Positions 1 to 5,649 of a stretch of DNA of 5,698 nt are shown in pieces; the first letter of the stretch is position 1, and every line of letters starts with the position of its first letter. Location of the stretch: positions 1-5,698 of the forward strand of contig CAMYAA010000086.1 in NCBI GenBank assembly GCA_947253615.1. The letters run 5' to 3'. Source of the DNA: an uncultured Sutterellaceae bacterium (GTDB lineage: Bacteria > Pseudomonadota > Gammaproteobacteria > Burkholderiales > Burkholderiaceae_F). The notes beneath the pieces were generated by a model. That model saw only the letters and a list, made by a program, of their open reading frames with translations. It searched no databases and was not told the origin of the DNA. The translations under genes and the position numbers were made by a program.

Positions 1-1131
1 GTTCCAGAGAACTTGGCCGATATTATTGGGAATGACTTGCTTCGCACGGGGGGCTTTCGTCTGATTGAGGCGGGCGAGGCTACGCCGGTGGCGGAGCTTG
101 AAGAACCCTCTGATTTGAAGGCTTTAAATGCCAAGGGGGCGAATGCCGTCCTCGTGGGCGTGGTTTCGAAAATTGCGCCGAATCGTTGGGACGTGCGTTA
201 TTTCTTACATGACCCAGTGAGCAATGCGTTGATCACCTCAGGGCATGTGGAAGATAGCACGGAGAATTTGCGCATGGCCGCGCACTTAATTGCCGACGAT
301 GTGTATCACAAGTTGACGGGGGAAGGTCCGCTCTTTCACTCTCAGCTCATGTATGTGACGCAGTTAGGGCCCAAGCATTATCAATTAGTGGTGACCGACT
401 CTGATGGACTCAATCCTCGCGTGGTGTTGAGTTCGCCCAATCCGATTATTTCGCCCGTGTGGAGTCCCAATGGACGTTACGTGGCCTATGTCAGTTTTGA
501 AAAGGCCAAGCCCATTGTGTACTTGCAGGAGCTCGCGACGGGTAAGCGTCGTGAAATCTCGTACTTTGAAGGCAACAATTCGGCCCCGGCGTTTAGCCCC
601 GATGGACAATGGCTCTGTGTGGCTTTGAGTCGTGGTGGCCGTACGCAATTGTGGATGCTCTCGGTGGCGGGCAATGAGTTACGTCGCTTTAGCAGTAGTT
701 ACGGTATTGATACCGAGCCGACCTTCAGTCCCGATGGGCAATATGTGTACTTCACGAGTGACCGTGGTGGGGCGCCGCAGATTTATCGTCAACCCGTCGC
801 GGGGGGCGCTGCGGAGCGTATTACCTTTGGTTCGAACTATGCCGTGAGTCCCGACGTGAGTCCCGACGGGAAGTTATTGGCCTTTGTGACCCGTCAAGAC
901 GGGAAGTATCACACGGCGATTATGGATTTACAGACTGGTCAAGTGACCACGGTGACGAGTACGGATCATGACGAGTCGCCGAGTTTCGCGCCCAATAGTC
1001 GCTTTGTGGTCTTTGCGACGCGTGAAGGCAATCGCGGTGTATTAGCGACGGCCTCGGTGGACGGTCGCGTGGTGACGCGTATTGAAGGGGATGGCGATAT
1101 TCGCGAACCTCAATGGGGTCCAATTTTTTAA
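1..1131 (+). CDS. tolB: Tol-Pal system beta-propeller protein TolB (5' end missing)
   Basis: TolB is the periplasmic propeller protein of the Tol-Pal machine. It binds Pal and is released by energised TolA, which lets Pal gather at the division site and pull the outer membrane inward. The reading frame is open from base 1 (VPENLADIIGNDLL), so the gene starts outside the window. The signal peptide and roughly the first 40-60 residues are lost; 376 residues remain. A TTG at 13 is not a credible start because homology continues upstream of it. Visible residues 1-105 are the rest of the N-terminal alpha/beta domain (KGANAVLVG, RYFLHD, ADDVYHKLTGE). From about 115 to the end are the propeller blades, with repeated PD40-type motifs: SPVWSPNGRYVAYVSFE, SAPAFSPDGQW, TEPTFSPDGQYVYFTSDRGG, SPDVSPDGKLLAF and SPSFAPNSRFVVFATREG. 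The protein ends REPQWGP. It lies 63 bases upstream of pal on the same strand, as expected in the tol-pal operon. No internal break was seen. Confidence 0.96.
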   Translation, partial: VPENLADIIGNDLLRTGGFRLIEAGEATPVAELEEPSDLKALNAKGANAVLVGVVSKIAPNRWDVRYFLHDPVSNALITSGHVEDSTENLRMAAHLIADDVYHKLTGEGPLFHSQLMYVTQLGPKHYQLVVTDSDGLNPRVVLSSPNPIISPVWSPNGRYVAYVSFEKAKPIVYLQELATGKRREISYFEGNNSAPAFSPDGQWLCVALSRGGRTQLWMLSVAGNELRRFSSSYGIDTEPTFSPDGQYVYFTSDRGGAPQIYRQPVAGGAAERITFGSNYAVSPDVSPDGKLLAFVTRQDGKYHTAIMDLQTGQVTTVTSTDHDESPSFAPNSRFVVFATREGNRGVLATASVDGRVVTRIEGDGDIREPQWGPIF

Positions 1132-1194
1132 GGTCAGGTTGCCCGCGCCAGGGTCAATTTACTCAAACCCAATTTCTAAAAGGAGTGTCTGAAG

Positions 1195-1719
1195 ATGAAG
1201 TTTGGTCGTTCGCTTTGTGCCTTATGTGCAGCGAGTTTTTTATTAGTGGGGTGTTCTTCGGTCTCGTTAGATGAAGATGCCAAACAAGGGACGTTACTCG
1301 GTCAAGCGGGAGCACAAAGTGCGTCCGTGCCAGCGGCCGGTTCGAGCGCGTTAAATCCGTTTGAAGATCCGAACAATCCGCTCTCGCAGAAAGCGATTTA
1401 TTTTGGTTTTGACCAGTATGATATCGATGCGCAATACATTCCGGTGATTGAAGCACATGCCCGCTGGTTAATGGCGCATCCGCAGACCCACATTATTGTG
1501 CAAGGCAACACGGACGAACGTGGGGGCCGTGAGTACAACTTAGCGTTGGGTCAAAAGCGTAGTGAAGCCGTCAAGCAGCGTTTGATGCTCTTAGGGGTTC
1601 CGTCCGGGCAAATTGAAGCGGTCTCGTTTGGGGAAGAAAAGCCCGAAGCGTTAGGTCATGACGAAGAGGCTTACTCGAAGAATCGTCGTGCGGACTTTTA
1701 TTACCCGCAGGGGCACTAA
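1195..1719 (+). CDS. pal: Peptidoglycan-associated lipoprotein Pal
   Basis: Pal is an outer-membrane lipoprotein that grips peptidoglycan through an OmpA-like domain and, with TolB and TolA, holds the outer membrane to the wall during constriction. The 174-residue length is normal for the family. Residues 1-19 form a lipoprotein signal peptide ending in the lipobox LVGC, with Cys20 as the predicted lipidated residue. Ser21 rather than Asp at +2 predicts outer-membrane sorting. Residues 21-62 are a low-complexity linker rich in Ala and Ser. The OmpA-like domain runs from about 65 to 172: KAIYFGFDQYDI, then NTDERGGREYNLALGQKRSEAVK, in which Asp107 and Arg122 align with the diaminopimelate-binding pair of OmpA, and finally YSKNRRADFYY. 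The start is supported by AAGGAG at 1180-1185, nine bases upstream of the ATG. No promoter was recognised in the 63-base gap after tolB, so transcription probably comes from the upstream operon. Confidence 0.97.
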   Translation: MKFGRSLCALCAASFLLVGCSSVSLDEDAKQGTLLGQAGAQSASVPAAGSSALNPFEDPNNPLSQKAIYFGFDQYDIDAQYIPVIEAHARWLMAHPQTHIIVQGNTDERGGREYNLALGQKRSEAVKQRLMLLGVPSGQIEAVSFGEEKPEALGHDEEAYSKNRRADFYYPQGH

Positions 1720-1749
1720 GCGACAAAGTAACAAGGAGAAGCATTAGCC

Positions 1750-2499
1750 ATGCAGTGGTCTTTAACCAGGTGGCGCGCTTGGGGCGTCGCGATGACGCTC
1801 GGGGCGGTGCTCGTGGGACAAGCCTATGGGTTTGCCGACGACGAAGCGCGTCGAGCGATTTTGGACTTGCGTGAACAGGTCAAGGTGCTCAAGGAGCAAC
1901 TCAACGTTCAGCGCAATGCCCAAATGAATTTCATGAGTGAGCTCACGCGACTCGGTGAGCAAAATCGTAAGTTAACGGGCCAGATTGAGGAGCTCACTAA
2001 TGCCCTCAATCAGGAAAAGCGTCAGTCGCGAAGCTTGACGGACTCGCTCAATGATCGTTTAGGCAAGCTCGAACCCTCGATGGTCGAGTATCGTGGCCAG
2101 GTCTTTGAAGTGCAGCCGCAAGAAAAGCGAGATGTGGCTGCGATCTTTGAGTCCTTGCGTCAGTCCCAGTATGGCTCTGCGACGAAACAGATCCAAGCCT
2201 TTTTAAGCGCTTGGCCCAAGTCGGGGTATGCCCAGGATTTGACGTATTGGTTAGGGATTAGCTATTTCCAGCAAAAGCAGTACCAGCAAACAATTACGGT
2301 TCAGAATCGCTTGATTCGCCTTTATCCCAAGGGCGACCGCGTGCCTGAAGCGATGTTGAGCGTGGGGGCTGCCCAAGCGGAATTAGGCAACAAGAAAGCG
2401 GCGTTGGCCACCTATAAGAAGGTCATCGCACAATTCCCCAATTCGCCGAGCCAAGAGGACGCTCAGAAGCGTATCAATGTGTTAAGCAAGCGTAAGTAG
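1750..2499 (+). CDS. cpoB: Cell division coordinator CpoB (YbgF), periplasmic TPR protein
   Basis: CpoB is a periplasmic partner of TolA. In E. coli it links outer-membrane constriction to PBP1b-driven peptidoglycan synthesis. The 249-residue protein starts with a signal peptide: basic WRAW, then a hydrophobic stretch MTLGAVLVG, with cleavage probably after YG or GFA near residues 27-29. The mature protein begins DDEARRAILDLR, a start typical of betaproteobacterial members. Residues about 33-109 form a coiled coil rich in Glu, Gln, Leu and Arg, the trimerising region. From about 127 to the end are TPR-like helical repeats: AIFESLRQSQYGSATKQIQAFL, YWLGISYFQQKQYQQTI, then AMLSVGAAQAELGNKKAALATYKKVIAQFPNSPSQEDAQKRI. 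The gene follows pal by 30 bases, with AAGGAG at 1733-1738 and an 11-base spacer. A second in-frame ATG at 1792 would cut into the signal peptide, so the first is preferred. It is the last gene of the tol-pal group here. Confidence 0.95.
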   Translation: MQWSLTRWRAWGVAMTLGAVLVGQAYGFADDEARRAILDLREQVKVLKEQLNVQRNAQMNFMSELTRLGEQNRKLTGQIEELTNALNQEKRQSRSLTDSLNDRLGKLEPSMVEYRGQVFEVQPQEKRDVAAIFESLRQSQYGSATKQIQAFLSAWPKSGYAQDLTYWLGISYFQQKQYQQTITVQNRLIRLYPKGDRVPEAMLSVGAAQAELGNKKAALATYKKVIAQFPNSPSQEDAQKRINVLSKRK

Positions 2500-2522
2500 T
2501 TGAATCAAACTACTAAAATCAC

Positions 2523-2551
2523 TTGTTTAATAGAGCGAAACTAATTAAAAT
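2523..2551 (+). promoter_or_regulatory. Candidate sigma-70 promoter for the malic enzyme gene (distal)
   Basis: TTGTTT at 2523-2528 (4 of 6 to the -35 consensus) and TAAAAT at 2546-2551 (5 of 6 to the -10 consensus) are separated by exactly 17 bases, in an AT-rich stretch just after cpoB. Transcription would start near 2558, giving a leader of about 118 bases. This is a consensus match by eye only. It fits the change of function between cpoB and the malic enzyme, which makes a separate transcription unit likely. Confidence 0.5.
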
Positions 2552-2588
2552 GCGTTTTATCCCAGTGTGCTTTTAGGGACGCAGTTCT

Positions 2589-2597
2589 TGTTAGAAT
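2589..2597 (+). promoter_or_regulatory. Candidate extended -10 promoter for the malic enzyme gene (proximal)
   Basis: TGTTAGAAT contains the extended -10 element TGn followed by TAGAAT (5 of 6 to consensus). There is no good -35 box at 17 bases upstream (GCTTTT at 2569-2574), as is common for extended -10 promoters. The start would be near 2604 and the leader about 70 bases. The inverted repeat GTTC-N10-GAAC at 2584-2601 brackets the element and could be an operator, though short repeats of this kind also arise by chance. Confidence 0.35.
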
Positions 2598-2665
2598 GAA
2601 CCTCTGAGAGCACGCGTGCCCGGAGAGGGCAATTTAAGAATTTATTTTGGTGCACTCGCACAAAA

Positions 2666-2672
2666 GAAGGAA
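2666..2672 (+). promoter_or_regulatory. Ribosome binding site fixing the malic enzyme start at 2676
   Basis: GAAGGAA lies three bases before the ATG at 2676, or five if counted from GAAGG. The reading frame stays open upstream to a GTG at 2616, which would add 20 residues (MPGEGNLRIYFGALAQKKET). That extension has no recognisable purine-rich site at the right distance and does not resemble a malic enzyme N-terminus. The ATG at 2676 is therefore preferred. Confidence 0.8.
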
Positions 2673-2675
2673 ACT

Positions 2676-4328
2676 ATGTCTGTTTGCAAGTCCATTCGCA
2701 CGAAGAAAGCTTTTGATACTGAACTTCGTGGCGTCGACGTTTTACGTAATCCGTTAATCAACCGTGGCTCGACCTTCACGCAAGAACAGCGTGATCGTTT
2801 AGGGTTACGTGGTTTATTACCGCCCGTGGTTTCGAGCGCTGAAGAACAAGTTTCTCGTATGCGTGAAACCTTGGCTCGTTGCAAGACGCCTTTAGACAAG
2901 TATTTAGTCTTGGATAGCGTGCAGGCCAATAACGAAACGCTCTTTTATCGTTTGTTAGTGGACTACATTGACGAATACATGCCGATCGTTTACACCCCGA
3001 CGGTGGGTGAAGTTTGCCAGAAGTACAGCCACTTGTTCCGTTATGCTCGTGGTGCCTTTATTTCGGCCAACGACAAGGGTCATGTTCGTGACATCATCAA
3101 CAACATTCCCAATGAAGAAGTGGATGTGATTGTGGTGACGGACGGTCAGCGTATTTTAGGCTTAGGCGACTTAGGCTTAAATGGTATGGGTATTCCGGTG
3201 GGTAAGTTAGCCCTCTACACGGCTTGTGCTGGGATTGATCCGGCCAAGACCTTGCCGGTGACGATTGACGTGGGTACGAACAATGAAGAGTACTTGAAGG
3301 ATCCGTTATATATGGGTTTACGTCAGAACCGTGTGACGGGCCCTGAATATGACGAACTCATTGAAGAGTTCATCACGGAAGCTCGTCGTCGTTGGCCTAA
3401 CGTGTTGATTCAGTTTGAAGACTTTGGTAACCACAATGCCTTCACGTTATTAAATCGTTATCAAGAAAAGATTTTGTGCTTCAATGATGACATTCAAGGG
3501 ACGGCTGCCTGTGCGTTAGCGGGGATTTACTCGGCTTTACGTGTCACCAAGGTCAAGTTGAGCGATCAGCGCTTCCTCTTCATGGGGGCTGGTGAAGCGG
3601 CCACGGGTATGGCCAACTTGATCGTTGACGCCATGGTGGAAGAAGGCTTAACGCGTGAAGAAGCGCTCAAGCATTGTGCCTTGTTTGACTCCAAGGGTTT
3701 GGTGAGCAAGCATCGTACGGATAAGCTCGCTTCGACGAAGGCTCCGTTTGCACATGACTTACCGCTTTGCAGCACGTTTGTGGAAGCGATTCGTGCTTAT
3801 AAGCCTACGGGTATTATTGGGGCGGCTGCTCAGCCCAACTCCTTTGATGCTGAAGTCTTACAGACGATGGCTAAGTTGAACGAACGTCCGATTATCTTTG
3901 CGTTGTCGAACCCGACCTCGCGTGCCGAATGTAGCGCTGAAACGGCTTATCGTGAAACCGAAGGTCGTGCGCTTTACGCTTCGGGCTCGCCTTTCGCTCC
4001 AGTGGACTTCAATGGCAAGCACTATGTGCCGCGTCAGGGCAACAACTGCTACGTCTTCCCGGGTTTAGGCTTAGGGGCTGTTTTCGCCCAAGCCAAGTGG
4101 ATGCCTTCGCAGATGTTCTTAGTGGCGGCTCAGACCTTAGCGCAGATGGTCACGGAAGAAGACTTAGCGCAGGGCTCGCTCTATCCGTCGCTTGATCGCG
4201 TTCGTGAAGCGAGCAAGTTGATCGGTATTGCGGTGGCGAACTACGCTTGGGATCATGATTTAGCGCAAGCTTGTCGTCCCGATGACGTCGCTGCGGTGAT
4301 GGATGACTTTATGTACGAACCGCGATAA
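2676..4328 (+). CDS. maeA: Malic enzyme, two-domain type (NAD- or NADP-dependent, oxaloacetate-decarboxylating)
   Basis: This cytosolic enzyme converts L-malate to pyruvate and CO2 while reducing NAD or NADP, linking the TCA cycle to pyruvate. Its 550 residues match the E. coli MaeA and animal malic enzyme size class, without the phosphotransacetylase-like tail of MaeB. Visible motifs are YTPTVGEVCQKY with catalytic Tyr106; DGQRILGLGDLG with malate-binding Arg159; GMGIPVGK with catalytic Lys177; FEDFGNHN (Glu248, Asp249) and FNDDIQG (Asp272), the metal ligands; the Rossmann glycine motif GAGEAATG at 304-311; then SNPTSRAE and GNNCYVFPGLGLG. The sequence is closer in style to animal and plant malic enzymes than to E. 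coli MaeA. DSKGL at 338-342 and Lys355 align with Ser346, Lys347 and Lys362 (human numbering), which are associated with NADP preference, so the cofactor is uncertain and the symbol reflects family only. The gene appears monocistronic: it has its own promoter candidates upstream and a hairpin terminator 23 bases after the stop. None of its 55 leucines is encoded by CTG. Confidence 0.96.
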   Translation: MSVCKSIRTKKAFDTELRGVDVLRNPLINRGSTFTQEQRDRLGLRGLLPPVVSSAEEQVSRMRETLARCKTPLDKYLVLDSVQANNETLFYRLLVDYIDEYMPIVYTPTVGEVCQKYSHLFRYARGAFISANDKGHVRDIINNIPNEEVDVIVVTDGQRILGLGDLGLNGMGIPVGKLALYTACAGIDPAKTLPVTIDVGTNNEEYLKDPLYMGLRQNRVTGPEYDELIEEFITEARRRWPNVLIQFEDFGNHNAFTLLNRYQEKILCFNDDIQGTAACALAGIYSALRVTKVKLSDQRFLFMGAGEAATGMANLIVDAMVEEGLTREEALKHCALFDSKGLVSKHRTDKLASTKAPFAHDLPLCSTFVEAIRAYKPTGIIGAAAQPNSFDAEVLQTMAKLNERPIIFALSNPTSRAECSAETAYRETEGRALYASGSPFAPVDFNGKHYVPRQGNNCYVFPGLGLGAVFAQAKWMPSQMFLVAAQTLAQMVTEEDLAQGSLYPSLDRVREASKLIGIAVANYAWDHDLAQACRPDDVAAVMDDFMYEPR

Positions 4329-4351
4329 GCGATAATCGTCATTAGGTTACG

Positions 4352-4394
4352 AACCTCTGTATTGGGTGGTCGTTCACCGGATACAGAGGTTTTC
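4352..4394 (+). terminator. Intrinsic terminator after the malic enzyme gene
   Basis: AACCTCTGTAT at 4352-4362 pairs perfectly over 11 bases with ATACAGAGGTT at 4381-4391. The 18-base apical part can form a further GGTG/CACC stem. A short T run (TTTT at 4390-4393, then CT) follows. The hairpin begins 23 bases after the malic enzyme stop codon and ends 26 bases before the scpA start. The T run is short, so some readthrough into scpA is possible. Confidence 0.75.
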
Positions 4395-4408
4395 TATTCT
4401 TACGGTAT

Positions 4409-4413
4409 AGGAA
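4409..4413 (+). promoter_or_regulatory. Ribosome binding site of scpA (start choice uncertain)
   Basis: AGGAA lies four bases before ATG 4418, seven before an in-frame GTG at 4421 and thirteen before ATG 4427. The first ATG is kept as the start, but its spacing is slightly short and the GTG has better spacing. The choice changes the protein by at most three residues. Confidence 0.5.
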
Positions 4414-4417
4414 ACGC

Positions 4418-5287
4418 ATGGTGTCCATGGACTCGCCTCAATTACGTTTAACGGATCCCGAGCACGAGCAGGTGTTGGCGCATCTTTATGGTGAGCCCAT
4501 TGTCGAGTGTCCTGAGGGGCTGTTCATTCCGCCCGATGCGTTGCGTGTGTTTCTCGAGAGTTTTGAAGGGCCCCTTGACTTACTGCTCTATTTGATTCGT
4601 AAGCAAAAGCTCGAAATCGAGACGATTTCGATGACGTTGTTGACGGAGCAGTACATGCAGTACGTGGAGTTGATCCGTCAGAGCAATCTCGAGCTCGCCG
4701 CTGCGTATTTAGTGATGTCGGCGACGCTCATGCAGATTAAGAGTCGCATGCTCTTACCCGTGGTGAAAGCGCCCGATGGGGAAGACGAAGAGGATCCTCA
4801 TGCGGAGTTAATGCGTCGACTACTCGAGTATGAACGCATTCGTGAGTTAGCGAAAGCGATTGAGGGCTTACCTCGTGTGGGGCGTGATGTTTGGGAAGCC
4901 CACATTGAGCCCTACGAACCCGAGACGGTCTATCCATCGGTGGACGCCTCGGAATTAGCGTGGGTATGGGGCGAAGTGATTGCTCAGATGAGTTTGACCG
5001 AGCAGCACAAGGTGATGCGTCAGAGCTTATCGATTCGTGAGCACATGTCGGCGTTGCTTCGACGTCTGCGAACTCAGACGGGTGCCATTACCTTTAAGTC
5101 GCTCTGTCAGGAGCACCCCGGGGATCGTGAACAGATGTCCGTGTGGTTTATGGCCATGCTCGAATTGGCCAAAGATGGCCTCGTTGAACTCACGCAAGCC
5201 GAACCCTATGCGGATATCTATATTGAGGCCAATCAGCAGCGCGGATTAGAAACCCCCGACTATCAAGAGTTGGTGCTAACTCCATAG
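4418..5287 (+). CDS. scpA: Segregation and condensation protein A (kleisin of Smc-ScpAB)
   Basis: ScpA is the kleisin that bridges the two heads of the Smc dimer and binds a ScpB dimer, forming the bacterial condensin that organises and separates sister chromosomes. The 289-residue protein has a lead-in of about 45 residues (LYGEPIVECPEGLFIPPDALRVFLE), typical of betaproteobacterial members. Next come the diagnostic kleisin N-terminal motif FEGPLDLLLYLIRKQKLEI at 49-67 and the helix LAAAYLVMSATLMQIKSRMLLP at 93-114, which contacts the Smc neck. An acidic linker (DGEDEEDPHAE, 120-130) and the central ScpB-binding region (LMRRLLEYERIRELAKAIE) follow. The C-terminal winged helix, about 205-270, contains SIREHMSALLRRL and SVWFMAMLELAKDGLVELTQAEPYADIYIE and binds the Smc cap. 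scpB is not adjacent. The gene sits alone between two terminators, downstream of an unrelated malic enzyme gene and facing a convergent gene. No convincing independent promoter was found. Confidence 0.95.
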   Translation: MVSMDSPQLRLTDPEHEQVLAHLYGEPIVECPEGLFIPPDALRVFLESFEGPLDLLLYLIRKQKLEIETISMTLLTEQYMQYVELIRQSNLELAAAYLVMSATLMQIKSRMLLPVVKAPDGEDEEDPHAELMRRLLEYERIRELAKAIEGLPRVGRDVWEAHIEPYEPETVYPSVDASELAWVWGEVIAQMSLTEQHKVMRQSLSIREHMSALLRRLRTQTGAITFKSLCQEHPGDREQMSVWFMAMLELAKDGLVELTQAEPYADIYIEANQQRGLETPDYQELVLTP

Positions 5288-5315
5288 CGAAGGCGAGAAA
5301 AAAACGAGATAACAA

Positions 5316-5351
5316 AAAAAGAGCGAAGTTCGTGGGAATTTCGCTCTTTTT
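5316..5351. terminator. Bidirectional intrinsic terminator between scpA and the STAS gene
   Basis: A 16-base arm (AAAAAGAGCGAAGTTC, 5316-5331) pairs with GAATTTCGCTCTTTTT (5336-5351) around the four-base loop GTGG. The only non-Watson-Crick pair is one G-U. The arm starts with an A run and ends with a T run, so it gives a hairpin plus U tract in either direction. It begins 28 bases after the scpA stop and ends 13 bases from the stop of the convergent - strand gene, exactly where a shared terminator is expected. Confidence 0.9.
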
Positions 5352-5364
5352 CGTGAGGGTTTAA

Positions 5365-5649
5365 TTATTTTTCTTGAGACTTCAAGATTTCTTTAGCACG
5401 GGCCAAAGCGAAGTCCATGTTCGGCACCAAGTTAGCGCCCAAGGTTTTATCGAACTCACAGTTTTTCAAGATACTCAGGGTATAGCCTTCGGCGCCTGCG
5501 ATGATGAGGGTCATGTCATGACGGCTCAGTGCGCGTTCGTAGGTTTCGAGAATGCTAATGGCCGAGGTATCGATATTGATGAGATCTTCAAAGTCCAAGA
5601 TGATGATGCTTGGGGCGCCAGGGCGATTCATACGCGCTGGGTCCGTGAT
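5365..5649 (-). CDS. STAS domain, C-terminal fragment, probably of a SulP-family anion transporter
   Basis: Only the final 94 residues are genomic, from ITDPARMNRPGAPS to the end KSQEK. They form a STAS fold: a strand (SIIILDFEDLINID), the loop DTSA at 27-30 followed by a helix (ISILETYERALSRHD), the strand MTLIIAGAEG, a helix (TLSILKNCEFDKTLG), and a final helix after VPNMDFALARAKEIL. The pattern LDF-x-D-L-x-x-I-D-T-S followed by a NMDFAL-type ending is usual for the cytoplasmic tail of SulP transporters, which carry sulfate, bicarbonate or other anions. The upstream membrane part is cut off by the contig end, so a free-standing STAS protein cannot be excluded. The apparent ATG start at 5662-5664 and its first five residues (MYKRQ) come from adapter sequence and are not biological. 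The gene converges on scpA, with the shared terminator between them. Confidence 0.8.
   Translation of the reverse strand: MTDPARMNRPGAPSIIILDFEDLINIDTSAISILETYERALSRHDMTLIIAGAEGYTLSILKNCEFDKTLGANLVPNMDFALARAKEILKSQEK

Noticed and set aside
385..674. Two - strand open frames inside tolB
   Set aside because: They lie wholly within a clear tolB coding region, give low-complexity translations with no recognisable domain, and have no supporting start signals. They are antisense shadows.
1139..1157. Possible attenuator hairpin between tolB and pal (TTGCCC and GGGTCAA arms)
   Set aside because: Six pairs with a bulge and no T run. It is too weak to claim, although tol operons can have internal expression differences.
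1163..1456. - strand open frame of 97 codons across the start of pal
   Set aside because: It covers the pal ribosome binding site, signal peptide and linker in antisense. Its translation resembles no known family, and the pal frame explains the sequence.
2495..2514. Hairpin AGTAGTT-GAATCA-AACTACT overlapping the cpoB stop codon, as a tol-pal operon terminator
   Set aside because: Only seven mostly AT pairs, followed by AAAATC rather than a T run on the + strand. It may form but does not look like an intrinsic terminator, so I cannot place the end of the operon transcript.
2560..2579. TCCC-N12-GGGA inverted repeat between the two malic enzyme promoter candidates
   Set aside because: Four-base arms with a long spacer are expected by chance in a region of this size, and no known operator matches.
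2598..2606. GAACCTCTG occurring both in the malic enzyme leader (2598-2606) and in its terminator (4351-4359)
   Set aside because: A single nine-base match with no wider similarity. The terminator copy is explained by its own hairpin.
2616..2675. Longer malic enzyme starting at GTG 2616
   Set aside because: The added 20 residues overlap the GC-rich leader hairpins, lack a ribosome binding site and do not resemble malic enzyme N-termini. ATG 2676 has a good site just upstream.
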